A stretch of DNA of 64,000 nucleotides from Undibacterium parvum (GTDB lineage Bacteria; Pseudomonadota; Gammaproteobacteria; Burkholderiales; Burkholderiaceae_D), in the NCBI RefSeq assembly GCF_003955735.1, contig NZ_CP034464.1, positions 3,906,001-3,970,000 of the forward strand. Direction: 5' to 3'. Positions 31,578 to 41,523 of the stretch are shown here, one piece after another; within the stretch, counting starts at the first letter, position 1, and every line of letters starts with the position of its first letter. Below the pieces are notes generated by a model. The model saw nothing but the letters and a program-made list of their open reading frames with translations, made no database searches and was not told the DNA's origin. The translations under genes and the position numbers were made by a program.

Positions 31578-32990
31578 TTAGCTGCGCTTTAAGGGCGGGC
31601 GGTCGGTCTTGCATGAGACTATCTTTTTACTTTCTATTTGGTAGCAGCTTAAATGCTCAGGTACCTCGCAAGCCCAGTTTAGCTCTCGTTCTATTTTGAT
31701 GCGCAAAGCGTCTGCCGCAGCCGGTTCGCCGTGCGTGATGAAACTGCGCAGTGGTGGGTTTTTGATGTGTTTTAGCCAGGCGATGATTTCTTCGCTATCG
31801 GCATGCGCGGAGAGACCGTCTATCTTCACCACCTTGGCTCTGATGCGTATGTCTTGCCCGTGAATGCGCACGAATTGCGCGCCGTTGACCATGCTTTCAC
31901 CGCGCGTGCCACCGGCTTGATGGCCGCAAAAAAGAATCGCATTTTTATCGTCGGGCGCCATGTTTTTCATGTGATGCAAGACCCTGCCGCCGGTCGCCAT
32001 GCCACTGGCAGAAATGATCACCTTAGGCCAGCGTTCATTGTTGAGGCGCTTCGACTCTTCTGGCGTTTTGATGCATTTTGTCATGGCGATCATGCCATCG
32101 ACTTCGTCTTGCCGCAATTTTAAGCCCCCCGCAAAGTGTTGGTAAATGCTGGTGGCGCTGTCTGACATAGGGCTGTCGAGGTAGATGGGGAAGTCGGAAA
32201 TTTGCCCGCTCTGACGCAGTTGATACAGTAAATATAAGAGTGTCTGCGCCCGTCCTACGGCAAATGAAGGTATCAATACCGAACCGCCACGATGTACGGT
32301 GGCGTTGATGATTTCTTTTAATTGCTGGTCTGGCTGGATTTTCTCGTGCACACGGTTGCCATAGGTCGATTCGACGATCAGGTAATCGGGCTGGCTTGGA
32401 ATCCCCGGAGTTTGCATGATGCTGTCATGCGGTCTGCCGATGTCACCGGAAAATAAGAAATGCCGGCCCTCGACATGGCAGTCTATGCTGCAAGATCCTA
32501 AAATATGCCCATTCGGCAGCCATTTTGCGCTGATATTCGGGCCCAAATCTAGCGCTTCGTTTGGCTTGATCACAGCAAACTGCTTGAGTGCCAAATTGGC
32601 GTCGTCTAGCTCATACAGTGGCATCGCCTGGGGGTGTTTGGAGAGATGATGGCGGTTCAGATAACCTGCCTCTTCCTCTTGCAGGCGTGCCGAATCGCGC
32701 AGCAATAATTTGCACAATTCATAGGTGGCTTGGGTGCAGTAAATTTTGCCACGAAAGCCGCGCTTGACCATTAAGGGGATGTAGCCAGAGTGATCAAGAT
32801 GGGCGTGGGTCAGCAGGATGGCGTCGATGCTGGCTGGCGCGAAGGGTGGGTCTTCCCAATTACGTAGGCGTAATTGTTTGTAGCCTTGAAATAGACCGCA
32901 ATCGACCATGAGTCGCATTTCATCGGTTTCGATGAGATAGCGTGAGCCTGTGACGGTGCCAGCGGCACCGAGGAAGTGGAGCTTGATCAC
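31578..32990 (-). CDS. MBL-fold/beta-CASP RNA-processing hydrolase
   Basis: 470 aa. Starts at GTG 32990 with AAGGAG nine bases upstream. The metallo-beta-lactamase core carries THAHLDHSGYIPL (about 58-70), NGHILGSCS and SGDIG. The beta-CASP insert and C-terminal motifs include IISASGMATGGRVLHHM and IDGLSAHADSEEI. Family members (CPSF73/RNase J relatives in proteobacteria) are predicted zinc-dependent RNA nucleases, exact role unknown. Cytoplasmic; single gene. Confidence 0.9.
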   Translation of the reverse strand: MIKLHFLGAAGTVTGSRYLIETDEMRLMVDCGLFQGYKQLRLRNWEDPPFAPASIDAILLTHAHLDHSGYIPLMVKRGFRGKIYCTQATYELCKLLLRDSARLQEEEAGYLNRHHLSKHPQAMPLYELDDANLALKQFAVIKPNEALDLGPNISAKWLPNGHILGSCSIDCHVEGRHFLFSGDIGRPHDSIMQTPGIPSQPDYLIVESTYGNRVHEKIQPDQQLKEIINATVHRGGSVLIPSFAVGRAQTLLYLLYQLRQSGQISDFPIYLDSPMSDSATSIYQHFAGGLKLRQDEVDGMIAMTKCIKTPEESKRLNNERWPKVIISASGMATGGRVLHHMKNMAPDDKNAILFCGHQAGGTRGESMVNGAQFVRIHGQDIRIRAKVVKIDGLSAHADSEEIIAWLKHIKNPPLRSFITHGEPAAADALRIKIERELNWACEVPEHLSCYQIESKKIVSCKTDRPPLKRS

Positions 32991-33475
32991 CTGCGTCTCC
33001 TTAGAGTGAAGGGCGTACTCTCATCCTAGGCTAGCTAGTCTGGAGCCGATTGATCCTGGTCAATGATTGCTTAATCAAGATTGGTTACAAAACACATAGG
33101 GTACGTCCATGCCACTTCATCACGGCGCCTAGTTTAGGCACTTAATTTAGCTTTCCCCGATTAAACCTCAGTTCCGCTATGTTGCGAAATTGCCAAAGTA
33201 ATCAAGAGGTCATAAATTGTTTCGATAATAATTGAGCAAAAAACATTTTCATGGCGAGGATGCAATGAAAATCAGTTTTTTGTCGTCGATATTCAATAGT
33301 AGAAGCACCCTGTAAGCCCGTTCCATTCGCAGCAACGTAAGCTCAGTTTCAATTTTAGTTTCAATTCCATGGTGGCATTTGCCGCTAACACCAGTTTGTT
33401 CTTTAGACGGTTGGAACGCATGCCTACGCGTTTCCAGCCACCCTAGCTCCAACAATTGCGTAATTAGGAAATCAA
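32991..33475. other. 485-bp intergenic region, no gene
   Basis: Divergent promoters for the beta-CASP gene and the secreted nuclease must lie here. I see no clear -10/-35 pair. AGGA nine bases before the ATG at 33476 is the nuclease ribosome site. A short minus-strand frame at 33249-33482 is not convincing. Confidence 0.4.
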
Positions 33476-36400
33476 ATGCCACAAAATTTATTATTCAATC
33501 AAACTGCGAGAGTGCGCGCAATCGATTGCGGACAGCAATTACCCCGTCAGCGTAATGATCATCGCCTCACAGTGCTGGCCGCTTTATTGGCTGGTTTGAC
33601 AGTTGCTGCATCTGCCGCCTCTGCTGCTTCAGATGTGGTAATTAGCCAGGTCTACGGTGGCGGTGGTAATTCCGGAGCCGTGTACAAAAATGATTTTATC
33701 GAATTGTTTAATCGCGGCGCCAATGCGGTCAGCATGAATGGCTGGAGCGTGCAATATGCTTCGGCCACTGGCACTTCGTGGCAGGTGACGACACTGCCCA
33801 ATTTGACCCTGCAAGCTGGCCAATATTTACTGGTTCAGGAAGCAGCGGGTAGTGCTGGTAGTGCCAACTTGCCGACGCCCGATAAGCTCGGAACGATCGC
33901 TATGTCGGGTACTACCGGCAAGGTCGCGCTAGTCAATAGCATCACTGCGATTACCAGCGCAAGTTCGCCCGCGGTACTCGACCTAATCGGCTTCGGTCCG
34001 ACTGCCACTGCCTTTGAGGGCAGTGCCCCGGCAGCCTTAAGCTCGAATACCAATGCGCTACTACGCGCTAACGATGGCTGTACCGACGAGAATCAAAATG
34101 CGACGGATTTCTCGGCACTGGTGGCGGCCCCGCGCAATAGCGCCAGTCCCTTGCATGCCTGTGGCACGGCTTCAAATACGGCGATCGTTACCAATTGTCC
34201 TGCCAGTCTGATGCTAGCAGCGAATGTCGGTGGCAGTATTAATCTAAGTGCCAGTGATCTCGATGGACAAGTCAAAGCGATCACTTTGGCCAATGGGAGT
34301 CTAGCGGCATTTAGTTTGGCCGGTCTGGTGCCAGCCACTACCGTGGGCGCGATTGCGAGTGTTAATTTAAACGTTGCAAATACGCTTGGCCTTGGTAGTT
34401 ACCCAGTAGTGATCAATTTTGCCAATGATCAGGGCCAAACGGCTACTTGTACTGTGAGCGTTGTGGTTCAAGCGGCAAGCGGCATTACCCATACTATTCC
34501 GCAAATTCAAGGAAGTGCCGCTACTAGCCCTTATGTCGGAAGCACGCAAACCACCGAAGGTGTAGTCACCCTGCGTATGGCGAATGGTTTTTACATGCAA
34601 GATCCTCAAGGTGATGGTGATCCGACTACTTCGGACGGTATTTTTGTTTTTACTAGTACCGCGCCAGCAGTTGCTGTCGGCGATAAATTACGCGTGAGCG
34701 CGAAAGTGCAAGAGTTTGTTGCTGGTGACGCCAAGCGCACGATTACCCAATTGACTGCGCCTAGTGCCATCATTACGCTCAGTAGTGGTAATAGCCTTAC
34801 TCCGACCAATATCAGCCTGCCCTTGGCGAGTGCTGACGAATGGGAGCGTTATGAGGGGATGTTGGTGCGCTTCGTGCGACCTCTGGTGGTGTCGCAAAAC
34901 TACTTTTTGGGCCGTTATGGACAATTAAGTTTATCTGGCACTCGTCTGGAAAAACCTACCAATCGTTACCCGGCGCGCTCGCCTGAGGCGCAAGCCGCTG
35001 CCGCAGCCAATCTGGCTAATTTGATCGTGCTCGATGATGCTTCATCAGCACAGAATCCTAACCCCGCACCCTATCTGGGCGCTGACAATACGATACGTGC
35101 TGGTGATACGGTATCGGACTTGGTGGGTGTCGTTGATTTCGGCCTGATCACTTCGGGTAACCCTGGCCCTACAGGCTACAAGCTGCAACCGCTTGGTGTG
35201 CCGGTTTTTTCACGCGACAACACACGTAGTGATGCGCCTGAGATTTTGAGTGGCAATCTGAAAGTGGCGAGTTTTAATGTCTTGAATTTTTTCAGTACTT
35301 TTACCAATGGTGCAACCGTCGATGGTGAAACTGGCCAAGGCTGCAAACTTGGTACGAGTATCGCTGCTAGTAACTGTCGCGGTGCCGATAATCTGAATGA
35401 ATTTAATCGCCAACGCGCAAAAATCGTAGCCGCCATGAAGGCGATAGATGCCGATGTATTCGGGTTGATGGAAGTGCAAAACAACGGCAACATCGCGCTT
35501 TCCCATCTGGTGAATGGTTTGAATGCTGAGATTGGCAGTGCCGCATACGCGTATGTGCCTGTCACGGCGAGTACCGGCAGCGATGCAATTCGGGTTGCCA
35601 TGATTTATAAAACCGAAAAATTGAAGTTGGTTGGTGCCGCCTTAACCGATGCTGATGCGATTAATAATCGGCCACCTCTGGCGCAAACTTTTGCGCTGGC
35701 CAACGGCAAGCGTTTTTCCGTGATCGTCAATCATATGAAATCGAAAGGGAGTTGCCCGAGCGATGGTAGTTTGAATCAGGATCAAGCGGACGGGCAGGGC
35801 TGTTGGAATGCCTTGCGGGTGCAGCAGGCCGAACGGTTGGCGAACAGCTTCATTCCACAGGTACAGGCAGCGGCGAATGATAATGATGTGTTGGTGATTG
35901 GTGATCTCAATTCCTACGGTGCTGAAGATCCTATCTTAAGTTTGCAAAATGCCGGCCTGGTGAGTGAGATCGAGCGCTTCATACGCCCGCATAGTGCTCC
36001 GTACTCCTATGTTTTTGATGGCGAGTCCGGTTATATCGACCATGCTTTGACCAGCAAATCTCTCAGCGAAAAAGTGATTGGGGTCGCTGAGTGGCATATC
36101 AATGCCGATGAACCTTTGCTGATTGATTACAACACTGAGTTCAAAGTGCAAGACTTATATACTGCGACGCCTTTCCGTTCATCTGATCATGATCCTGTCG
36201 TGATCGCCTTAAATTTGCAGCCACAGTTTGTCGATGTGAGTGCGCAGATCACTAGCCTTAGTTCTGGCTTAAGCTTTAATCGCAGCACACAGAGCTTCAA
36301 CGGCACTTTGACGATCACGAATATCGGCGGCGTTATTTTAAAGGGACCTTTCCAGGTCGAATTGAATGGTTTGACCGCCGGTGTCACTCTGCTCAATGCA

Positions 36401-36547
36401 AGTGGCAATCACAATGGCTCAGCCTACCTGAGCTCGGCGATTAACAGCTTGGCTCCGGGGCAGTCGATTAGTCTTCCCTTGGTTTTCCGCAATCCAAATA
36501 AAGTCGGCATCACATATCAAACCAGCGTTTTTTCTGGCAACTTCTAA
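33476..36547 (+). CDS. ExeM/NucH-family extracellular nuclease
   Basis: 1,023 aa. A long N-region then a hydrophobic signal segment (LTVLAALLAGLTVAASAASAAS, about residues 31-52). A lamin-tail domain follows (about 55-170, VVISQVYGGGGNSGAVYKNDFIELFNRG), then Ig-like and OB-fold-like middle parts. The C-terminal endonuclease/exonuclease/phosphatase domain (about 590-910) has VASFNVLNFF, LMEVQNNG, IGDLNSYGAEDPI and SSDHDPVVIALN. It should degrade extracellular DNA for nutrient use or biofilm turnover. A further C-terminal beta domain (about 915-1020) may anchor or bind. Followed after 14 bp by a PEP-CTERM protein gene. Confidence 0.92.
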   Translation: MPQNLLFNQTARVRAIDCGQQLPRQRNDHRLTVLAALLAGLTVAASAASAASDVVISQVYGGGGNSGAVYKNDFIELFNRGANAVSMNGWSVQYASATGTSWQVTTLPNLTLQAGQYLLVQEAAGSAGSANLPTPDKLGTIAMSGTTGKVALVNSITAITSASSPAVLDLIGFGPTATAFEGSAPAALSSNTNALLRANDGCTDENQNATDFSALVAAPRNSASPLHACGTASNTAIVTNCPASLMLAANVGGSINLSASDLDGQVKAITLANGSLAAFSLAGLVPATTVGAIASVNLNVANTLGLGSYPVVINFANDQGQTATCTVSVVVQAASGITHTIPQIQGSAATSPYVGSTQTTEGVVTLRMANGFYMQDPQGDGDPTTSDGIFVFTSTAPAVAVGDKLRVSAKVQEFVAGDAKRTITQLTAPSAIITLSSGNSLTPTNISLPLASADEWERYEGMLVRFVRPLVVSQNYFLGRYGQLSLSGTRLEKPTNRYPARSPEAQAAAAANLANLIVLDDASSAQNPNPAPYLGADNTIRAGDTVSDLVGVVDFGLITSGNPGPTGYKLQPLGVPVFSRDNTRSDAPEILSGNLKVASFNVLNFFSTFTNGATVDGETGQGCKLGTSIAASNCRGADNLNEFNRQRAKIVAAMKAIDADVFGLMEVQNNGNIALSHLVNGLNAEIGSAAYAYVPVTASTGSDAIRVAMIYKTEKLKLVGAALTDADAINNRPPLAQTFALANGKRFSVIVNHMKSKGSCPSDGSLNQDQADGQGCWNALRVQQAERLANSFIPQVQAAANDNDVLVIGDLNSYGAEDPILSLQNAGLVSEIERFIRPHSAPYSYVFDGESGYIDHALTSKSLSEKVIGVAEWHINADEPLLIDYNTEFKVQDLYTATPFRSSDHDPVVIALNLQPQFVDVSAQITSLSSGLSFNRSTQSFNGTLTITNIGGVILKGPFQVELNGLTAGVTLLNASGNHNGSAYLSSAINSLAPGQSISLPLVFRNPNKVGITYQTSVFSGNF

Positions 36548-36561
36548 TTCAAGGATAATTC

Positions 36562-37215
36562 ATGAAATCTTTTTTCAACTTAAAACAAATTCGCCATCTG
36601 ATTTGTGCGCTGGCTACTATGGGTTTGATGCTCAACGCAAGTGCAGATAGTCAATACCATGTAGTGCTCGATACGACTAAGCTGATCGGTAGCGGTTGGT
36701 TGGATCTGCAATTTAACCCAGGTCAAGCCGGCGCCACCTCTGCCTTTGCAGATCTGACTCATTTATCGAGTAAGTATCCATTCGGCGATAGCCCTATATT
36801 GACGGGCTTAGTCACTGGTGATTTGAGCAATAAGGCAGTATTTTCAAATCAAAGTGCGTATAACGATTTGTTTCAGGCTTTGAACTTCGGGCAGGTCATC
36901 AGCTTTGATCTGCGCTTTAGCGGCGCATTTTTGAATACCCCAGGTTCTTTCGGAACCAGCTTCGGGCTCTCTTTGTATGGCGCAGATCAGCAGAGCCTAC
37001 TTGGTAATCCAGATCCTGTAAGTGGAAGTCTATTAACATTTGAGTTAATGCCTGCTGCTAATGCCGGACAATTCGGCAAAGTGACACCGCTGGTATTTGA
37101 TAATGCAATGCTCAGTGTCAGCGCAGTGCCTGAGCCGGCAGAGTGGTTGTTGCTGCTAGCCGGATTTGCAGTGCTGGCAGCTTTCACGCAAGTTCGTCGC
37201 GGGTGTATTGACTGA
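36562..37215 (+). CDS. PEP-CTERM sorted protein
   Basis: 217 aa. Sec signal peptide (ICALATMGLMLNASA), a beta-rich mature part (VLDTTKLIGSGWLDLQFNPGQAGATSAFADL) similar to NF038129-type PEP-CTERM proteins, and the C-terminal sorting signal VPEPAEWLLLLAGFAVLAA followed by a basic tail (QVRRGC). Such proteins are processed by exosortase and linked to exopolysaccharide-producing bacteria; no exosortase is in the window. AAGGA lies seven bases from the ATG; likely co-transcribed with the nuclease gene. Confidence 0.9.
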   Translation: MKSFFNLKQIRHLICALATMGLMLNASADSQYHVVLDTTKLIGSGWLDLQFNPGQAGATSAFADLTHLSSKYPFGDSPILTGLVTGDLSNKAVFSNQSAYNDLFQALNFGQVISFDLRFSGAFLNTPGSFGTSFGLSLYGADQQSLLGNPDPVSGSLLTFELMPAANAGQFGKVTPLVFDNAMLSVSAVPEPAEWLLLLAGFAVLAAFTQVRRGCID

Positions 37216-37335
37216 TCTGACTTCTAATGCGCGGGTTTTGTGTCGAAATCAGCGCATTAGAAAGCTAAGAAAGTAATAAAAAGAAGTAAAATGAGATTGT
37301 TTTCATTTAAATTTACTTTATTGTGAATTTATGAG

Positions 37336-37341
37336 TATAAT
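37336..37341 (+). promoter_or_regulatory. -10 of the cold-shock gene with long leader
   Basis: TATAAT at 37336-37341 with a weak -35 (TTACTT-like, 17 bp upstream). Transcription would start near 37348, leaving a leader of about 105 nt before the ATG at 37455. Long structured leaders are usual for cspA-type genes. Confidence 0.45.
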
Positions 37342-37454
37342 CAGAACATCGTTGAGATTCTAGGTAGTAGTGCAGTATCAGTCTGTCATTCCTTACTTGG
37401 TTGAAACGATCTATCGGGCAAATGCCCACATTAACTGAATAATAGGAAATTGTA

Positions 37455-37658
37455 ATGGCAACAGGTATTGTTAAATGGTTCAATGATTCTAAAGGTTTTG
37501 GTTTCATTACTCCAGATGAAGGCGGCGAAGATCTGTTCGCTCATTTCTCCGCGATCGTATCCGCAGGTTTCAAATCTTTGAAAGAAAACCAACGCGTTTC
37601 TTTCGACGTGACAACAGGCCCTAAAGGCAAACAAGCTTCTAACATCCAAGGTATCTAA
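37455..37658 (+). CDS. Cold-shock protein, CspA family
   Basis: 67 aa, one cold-shock domain with RNP1 KGFGFIT and RNP2 DLFAHF. It binds single-stranded nucleic acid and melts RNA structure. The Cys-free sequence [31 protein letters not shown] follows the family consensus throughout. AGGAAA lies nine bases upstream; single gene with its own terminator. Confidence 0.96.
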   Translation: MATGIVKWFNDSKGFGFITPDEGGEDLFAHFSAIVSAGFKSLKENQRVSFDVTTGPKGKQASNIQGI

Positions 37659-37698
37659 TAGATCCCAAAGATGTAACTTGTTAAAGTTGCTCAAATTG

Positions 37699-37730
37699 AA
37701 AATCCCCGACATGTCGGGGATTTTTTTTGC
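37699..37730 (+). terminator. Terminator of the cold-shock gene
   Basis: AATCCCCGACA / TGTCGGGGATT followed by T residues; 40 bp after the stop. Confidence 0.92.
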
Positions 37731-37872
37731 GCAAAAATTTGTATTCGGATAAATAGAAATTAACTATACTGGAAGGGTATTTTTTATATTATTGCTGAAT
37801 ATCAATATTTGAATTGGATTTTCTTGTATCCTGTTTTTATCTAAATAAGACCTATAACACGAGAGAAATTTT

Positions 37873-39579
37873 ATGTTCAATGTGACGATTAAATTGCGGC
37901 TAATCGCAACCATGTTTTTTATGGGGATTATGCTGACCATAGGTGGGGCGATGGGCGTATATGGTGTTAGCAATAGTAATGCTGTTATTCGAGAAATTTT
38001 CACCAATCAACTTCCTGGTGTGCAAAATTTAGGCGACTCGGGAATTCTACAGTTGCGCGCACGTACGGCAATTAATCGGGTGATTGCGCATCCAGAAGAT
38101 CCGGGTGCTGCGGATACTATTAAACGGGTTGAAGGGTTTTTAGCTAAGTCGGAAGAACATTGGAAAAAGTATTTGGCTTTGCCACAGGAGGCCGACGAGA
38201 AAAAACTCTCCGATACCGTGGCTGCCTCAAGAGAAAAATATTTGAAAGAAGCCTTTTTGCCTATGCTTGCCGCAGTTAAGGCCGTTAATATGGGCGAGGC
38301 CGATAGGTTGAATATGGAGGTGGTTCCATCCATGTATTCTGCTTACTCTGAACAGGCTGCGAAGCTCAGTGAATTTCAAATTTTTAATGCAGAAAAACAA
38401 TTCAAAACTAGTCAAGATGCCTTCAAGCTATTTTTATGGGTCGATGTCATCGGGGTTCTAGGCGGCTTGGTGGCGGTGTTTGTTTCGGCCTTTTTCTTAT
38501 TGCGTGCGATTTCAAATCCTTTAAAAGAAATGTTGTTGCGGTTTGATGAAATAGGTAAGGGAGATTTATCCAATCGAGTTGTCGTCACTTCTACCGATGA
38601 AATGGGGCAGTTGCTGTCTGGCTTGGAAAATATGCGACAAAGTCTAGTGCAAACTGTCACAGTGGTGCGTCAGGGCAGTGCTTCAATTGCGCTCTCGTCG
38701 GCGGAGATTGCGACTGGGAATATGGATTTGTCCGGAAGAACTGAGCAACAAGCGGCTAGTCTGGAAGAAACCGCATCCTCAATGGAGGAGTTGACCTCGA
38801 CTGTGCAGCAAAATGCAGATAATGCCAGGCAAGGGAATGCTTTGGCTCAGACTGCATCCGAAGTGGCTAGAAAAGGTGGTCAGGTTGTTGGTGACGTAGT
38901 TCATACGATGTCATCGATCAAAGATAGCTCGAAAAAAATTGTCGATATTATCGGTGTTATTGATGGTATTGCGTTTCAAACCAATATTCTTGCATTGAAT
39001 GCTGCAGTTGAGGCTGCGCGTGCGGGTGAGCAGGGGCGTGGTTTTGCGGTTGTTGCTAGCGAAGTGCGTAATTTGGCGCAACGTTCTGCTAGTGCTGCCA
39101 AAGAAATCAAGGCTTTAATTGATGACTCAGTCAATAAGGTCGAAGTTGGTACTCGTCTGGTTGATGATGCTGGTAAAACCATGGATGAAATTGTGATGTC
39201 TATCAAAGGTGTCGCTGACATCATGGCTGAAATCACTGCCGCCAGCGCCGAGCAAAGCGATGGCATCTCGCAGGTAAATATAGCAATTACCAAAATGGAT
39301 GAGGCGACTCAGCAAAACGCTGCCTTGGTAGAGCAAGCGGCTGCAGCTGCCGGTAGTATGGAAGAGCAGGCGAATAACTTGAATACGGCAGTCAGTATTT
39401 TTAAGCTAGATGCTTCTGACTCGAAGTCATCGTCTTCATTGAAGCCGCTTAGTAAGCCGGCATCTCCAGTGAGACCTGCTGCCGTAAAAAACAATTTGAA
39501 ATCCATCAGTAATAATGCGGAACCGCAAGTTAAACGCGCTACTGCTAAACCTAAAGAAGATGACTGGGAAGAATTTTAA
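37873..39579 (+). CDS. Methyl-accepting chemotaxis protein with CheR-tether C-terminus
   Basis: 568 aa. TM1 about 10-32; periplasmic four-helix-bundle ligand domain (about 35-190); TM2 about 190-212; HAMP ([26 protein letters not shown]); signalling domain with tip [37 protein letters not shown]. It ends in DDWEEF, a pentapeptide of the NWETF type that tethers CheR/CheB adaptation enzymes in high-abundance receptors. The ligand is unknown. Single gene with terminator. Confidence 0.95.
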   Translation: MFNVTIKLRLIATMFFMGIMLTIGGAMGVYGVSNSNAVIREIFTNQLPGVQNLGDSGILQLRARTAINRVIAHPEDPGAADTIKRVEGFLAKSEEHWKKYLALPQEADEKKLSDTVAASREKYLKEAFLPMLAAVKAVNMGEADRLNMEVVPSMYSAYSEQAAKLSEFQIFNAEKQFKTSQDAFKLFLWVDVIGVLGGLVAVFVSAFFLLRAISNPLKEMLLRFDEIGKGDLSNRVVVTSTDEMGQLLSGLENMRQSLVQTVTVVRQGSASIALSSAEIATGNMDLSGRTEQQAASLEETASSMEELTSTVQQNADNARQGNALAQTASEVARKGGQVVGDVVHTMSSIKDSSKKIVDIIGVIDGIAFQTNILALNAAVEAARAGEQGRGFAVVASEVRNLAQRSASAAKEIKALIDDSVNKVEVGTRLVDDAGKTMDEIVMSIKGVADIMAEITAASAEQSDGISQVNIAITKMDEATQQNAALVEQAAAAAGSMEEQANNLNTAVSIFKLDASDSKSSSSLKPLSKPASPVRPAAVKNNLKSISNNAEPQVKRATAKPKEDDWEEF

Positions 39580-39604
39580 CTTGTGAAATTTTTCTAAGTA
39601 AATG

Positions 39605-39649
39605 CCCATAAAAAAAGCAGGTGAATATTGCACCTGCTTTTTTTATGGG
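39605..39649. terminator. Bidirectional terminator between the chemoreceptor and lysR genes
   Basis: CCCATAAAAAAAGCAGGTG (39605-39623) and its exact complement (39631-39649), a 19-bp perfect stem with A and T runs on both sides. It serves both convergent genes. Confidence 0.93.
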
Positions 39650-39651
39650 TC

Positions 39652-40560
39652 TTATGTTTTTTTCTGCCAGTAGTGTGGGTCACTATAAGCGTGTCGTAAA
39701 AAATCGACAAACGCACGAATTCTTAATGGCAGATGGCGGCGCTGTGCAAATATGGCGTAGATGTCGTTGCCAGGGGCATTAAATTCATCTAACACGGTGA
39801 CGAGTTTTCCCGCCTCGATTTCACTACCAACTTCCCACATCGAGCGCCAGGCCAAGCCTTTGCCTGAGAGCGCCCAGTCATGCAATACCTCGCCATCATT
39901 GCACACCATATTGCCATCGACTTTGATGATCATATTTTTGCCATTTTGCCTGAAAGTCCAGCCGCGTTGGCTGCCGTCACCGCTAAAAGCCAGGCAATTG
40001 TGAGTGCTTAATTCATCTAAACTAAGCGGTGTTCCATGCCGTTTAAGATAACCGGGTGAGGCCACTACCACGCGTTTGTTATCAGCTAATTTGACCCCGA
40101 TAAGATTGGAGTCTGTCAAAGAGGCGATACGTATCGCCACATCGACTCCTTCACCGATTAAGTCGACCACTCTATCGTTGAGACTTAATGTTAGTTTAAC
40201 TTCTCTGTGTTCGCTCAAAAAAGAAGGAACAAGTGGCGCGATGTGTTGGCGGCCAAAGCCTGCTGGTGCAGAGATCGTTAGTTGTCCACTGGCGCGAGCA
40301 CTGCGTTCCGAGACCGAGGTTTCCGCCTCTTCCAATTCTGTCAAGATGCGCTGGCAATCTTCAAGAAACGCGGCACCCTCGTTCGTCAAAGCTATTTTTC
40401 TAGTCGTTCTTTGCAGTAATTTAACTCCTAATCTTTCCTCTAATGCGTCTAGTCGGCGGCCTATCATGGCTGGTGCAACTCCTTCAGCGCGAGCTGCAGC
40501 TGATAGGCTGCCACGTGTGGCAACTTCGGCAAATGTTGATATTTGTTTGAATTGGTCCAT
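39652..40560 (-). CDS. LysR-family transcriptional regulator
   Basis: 302 aa from ATG 40560 (MDQFKQISTFAEVATRGSLSAAARAEGVAPAMIGRRLDALEERLG), the conventional LysR start; an in-frame GTG at 40596 would add 12 residues. N-terminal winged HTH, C-terminal substrate-binding domain (LTISAPAGFGRQHIAPLVPSFL). Divergent from the HAD dehalogenase gene, with 219 bp between, so it may control that gene or the malate synthase gene beyond. The effector is unknown. Confidence 0.93.
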   Translation of the reverse strand: MDQFKQISTFAEVATRGSLSAAARAEGVAPAMIGRRLDALEERLGVKLLQRTTRKIALTNEGAAFLEDCQRILTELEEAETSVSERSARASGQLTISAPAGFGRQHIAPLVPSFLSEHREVKLTLSLNDRVVDLIGEGVDVAIRIASLTDSNLIGVKLADNKRVVVASPGYLKRHGTPLSLDELSTHNCLAFSGDGSQRGWTFRQNGKNMIIKVDGNMVCNDGEVLHDWALSGKGLAWRSMWEVGSEIEAGKLVTVLDEFNAPGNDIYAIFAQRRHLPLRIRAFVDFLRHAYSDPHYWQKKT

Positions 40561-40779
40561 AGCGCGTTTGTGTGGATAGTATTTGAAAGTGAGCACTCTA
40601 TTGTTACAAAAATAGAGGGTTTAATCAATAAATCGCTTCATCTTTAACTAAAACGCAAAGATAAAGTGATAAATCTAGGCGGTTTTTACTAAATTAAATG
40701 AATATACTGGCACTGTCGGTTTTAAAGGATAGTTTTCTCCGCCGTTTTAATACTTTGTTCACATGCCAAGGTTTTCTTT

Positions 40780-41463
40780 ATGACTATTCAAGCAATTACA
40801 TTTGATGCTTACGGCACACTGTTTGACGTGTACTCCATCAGTGAGTTGAGTGAGAAAATTTTTCCTGGTAGTGGTGCCAGTTTGGCGGAAATGTGGCGCG
40901 ATAAACAGATTGAATACACGCATTTGCGCAGCATGTGCAGTATGTATAAACCTTTTTGGGAAATTACTCAGGATGCCTTGATATTCTCATGTCGTCGTTT
41001 GGGCTTACGTTTGGATTTGGCTGGGCAGAATGCCTTGATGGGGCAATATGCGCGATTACATGCTTTTCCAGAAAATTTATCTGTGTTGCAACAATTGCGA
41101 GCGAGAGGGTTAAAACTAGCGATTTTGTCGAATGGCAATTTGCAAATGTTGCAATCAGCCGTTGATGCCTCGTTAATGCAGGGCGTGTTTCATCATTTAT
41201 TGTCGGTCGATGTTGTGAAAAAATTTAAAACATCGCCGGAAGCGTATCAGTTGGGTCCGGATGTTTTTGGCATGCCTGCAAAAAACATACTGTTTGTTTC
41301 TAGTAATTGTTGGGATGCCTGTTGTGCCACTTGGTTTGGCTACACCACGTTTTGGGTAAATCGCACTGCGGCACCTCTGGAGGAATTGGGGGTGGCGCCG
41401 CACGGTGAGGGGCGCACATTGGCTGATGTCATCGCCTTCGTCGAGAAACTTAACCCTGCGTAG
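40780..41463 (+). CDS. Haloacid dehalogenase type II (HAD superfamily)
   Basis: 227 aa. The nucleophile Asp is in ITFDAYGTLFDV; motif II in LAILSNGN; the motif III Lys in KTSPEAYQL; and motif IV in FVSSNCWDACCATWFGYTTFWVNR, which is the dehalogenase type II signature. The enzyme hydrolyses L-2-haloacids or a related substrate. AAGG lies ten bases upstream. Located between the divergent lysR and malate synthase genes. Confidence 0.92.
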   Translation: MTIQAITFDAYGTLFDVYSISELSEKIFPGSGASLAEMWRDKQIEYTHLRSMCSMYKPFWEITQDALIFSCRRLGLRLDLAGQNALMGQYARLHAFPENLSVLQQLRARGLKLAILSNGNLQMLQSAVDASLMQGVFHHLLSVDVVKKFKTSPEAYQLGPDVFGMPAKNILFVSSNCWDACCATWFGYTTFWVNRTAAPLEELGVAPHGEGRTLADVIAFVEKLNPA

Positions 41464-41523
41464 GCGCGCTTACAGAATATTTTTTATTTCACGTTTTATT
41501 TTTTTAAACTTATGGAGAGCACG

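Noticed and set aside
33249-33482. 77-aa minus-strand frame upstream of the secreted nuclease
   Set aside because: No ribosome site or domain; it overlaps the nuclease start region.
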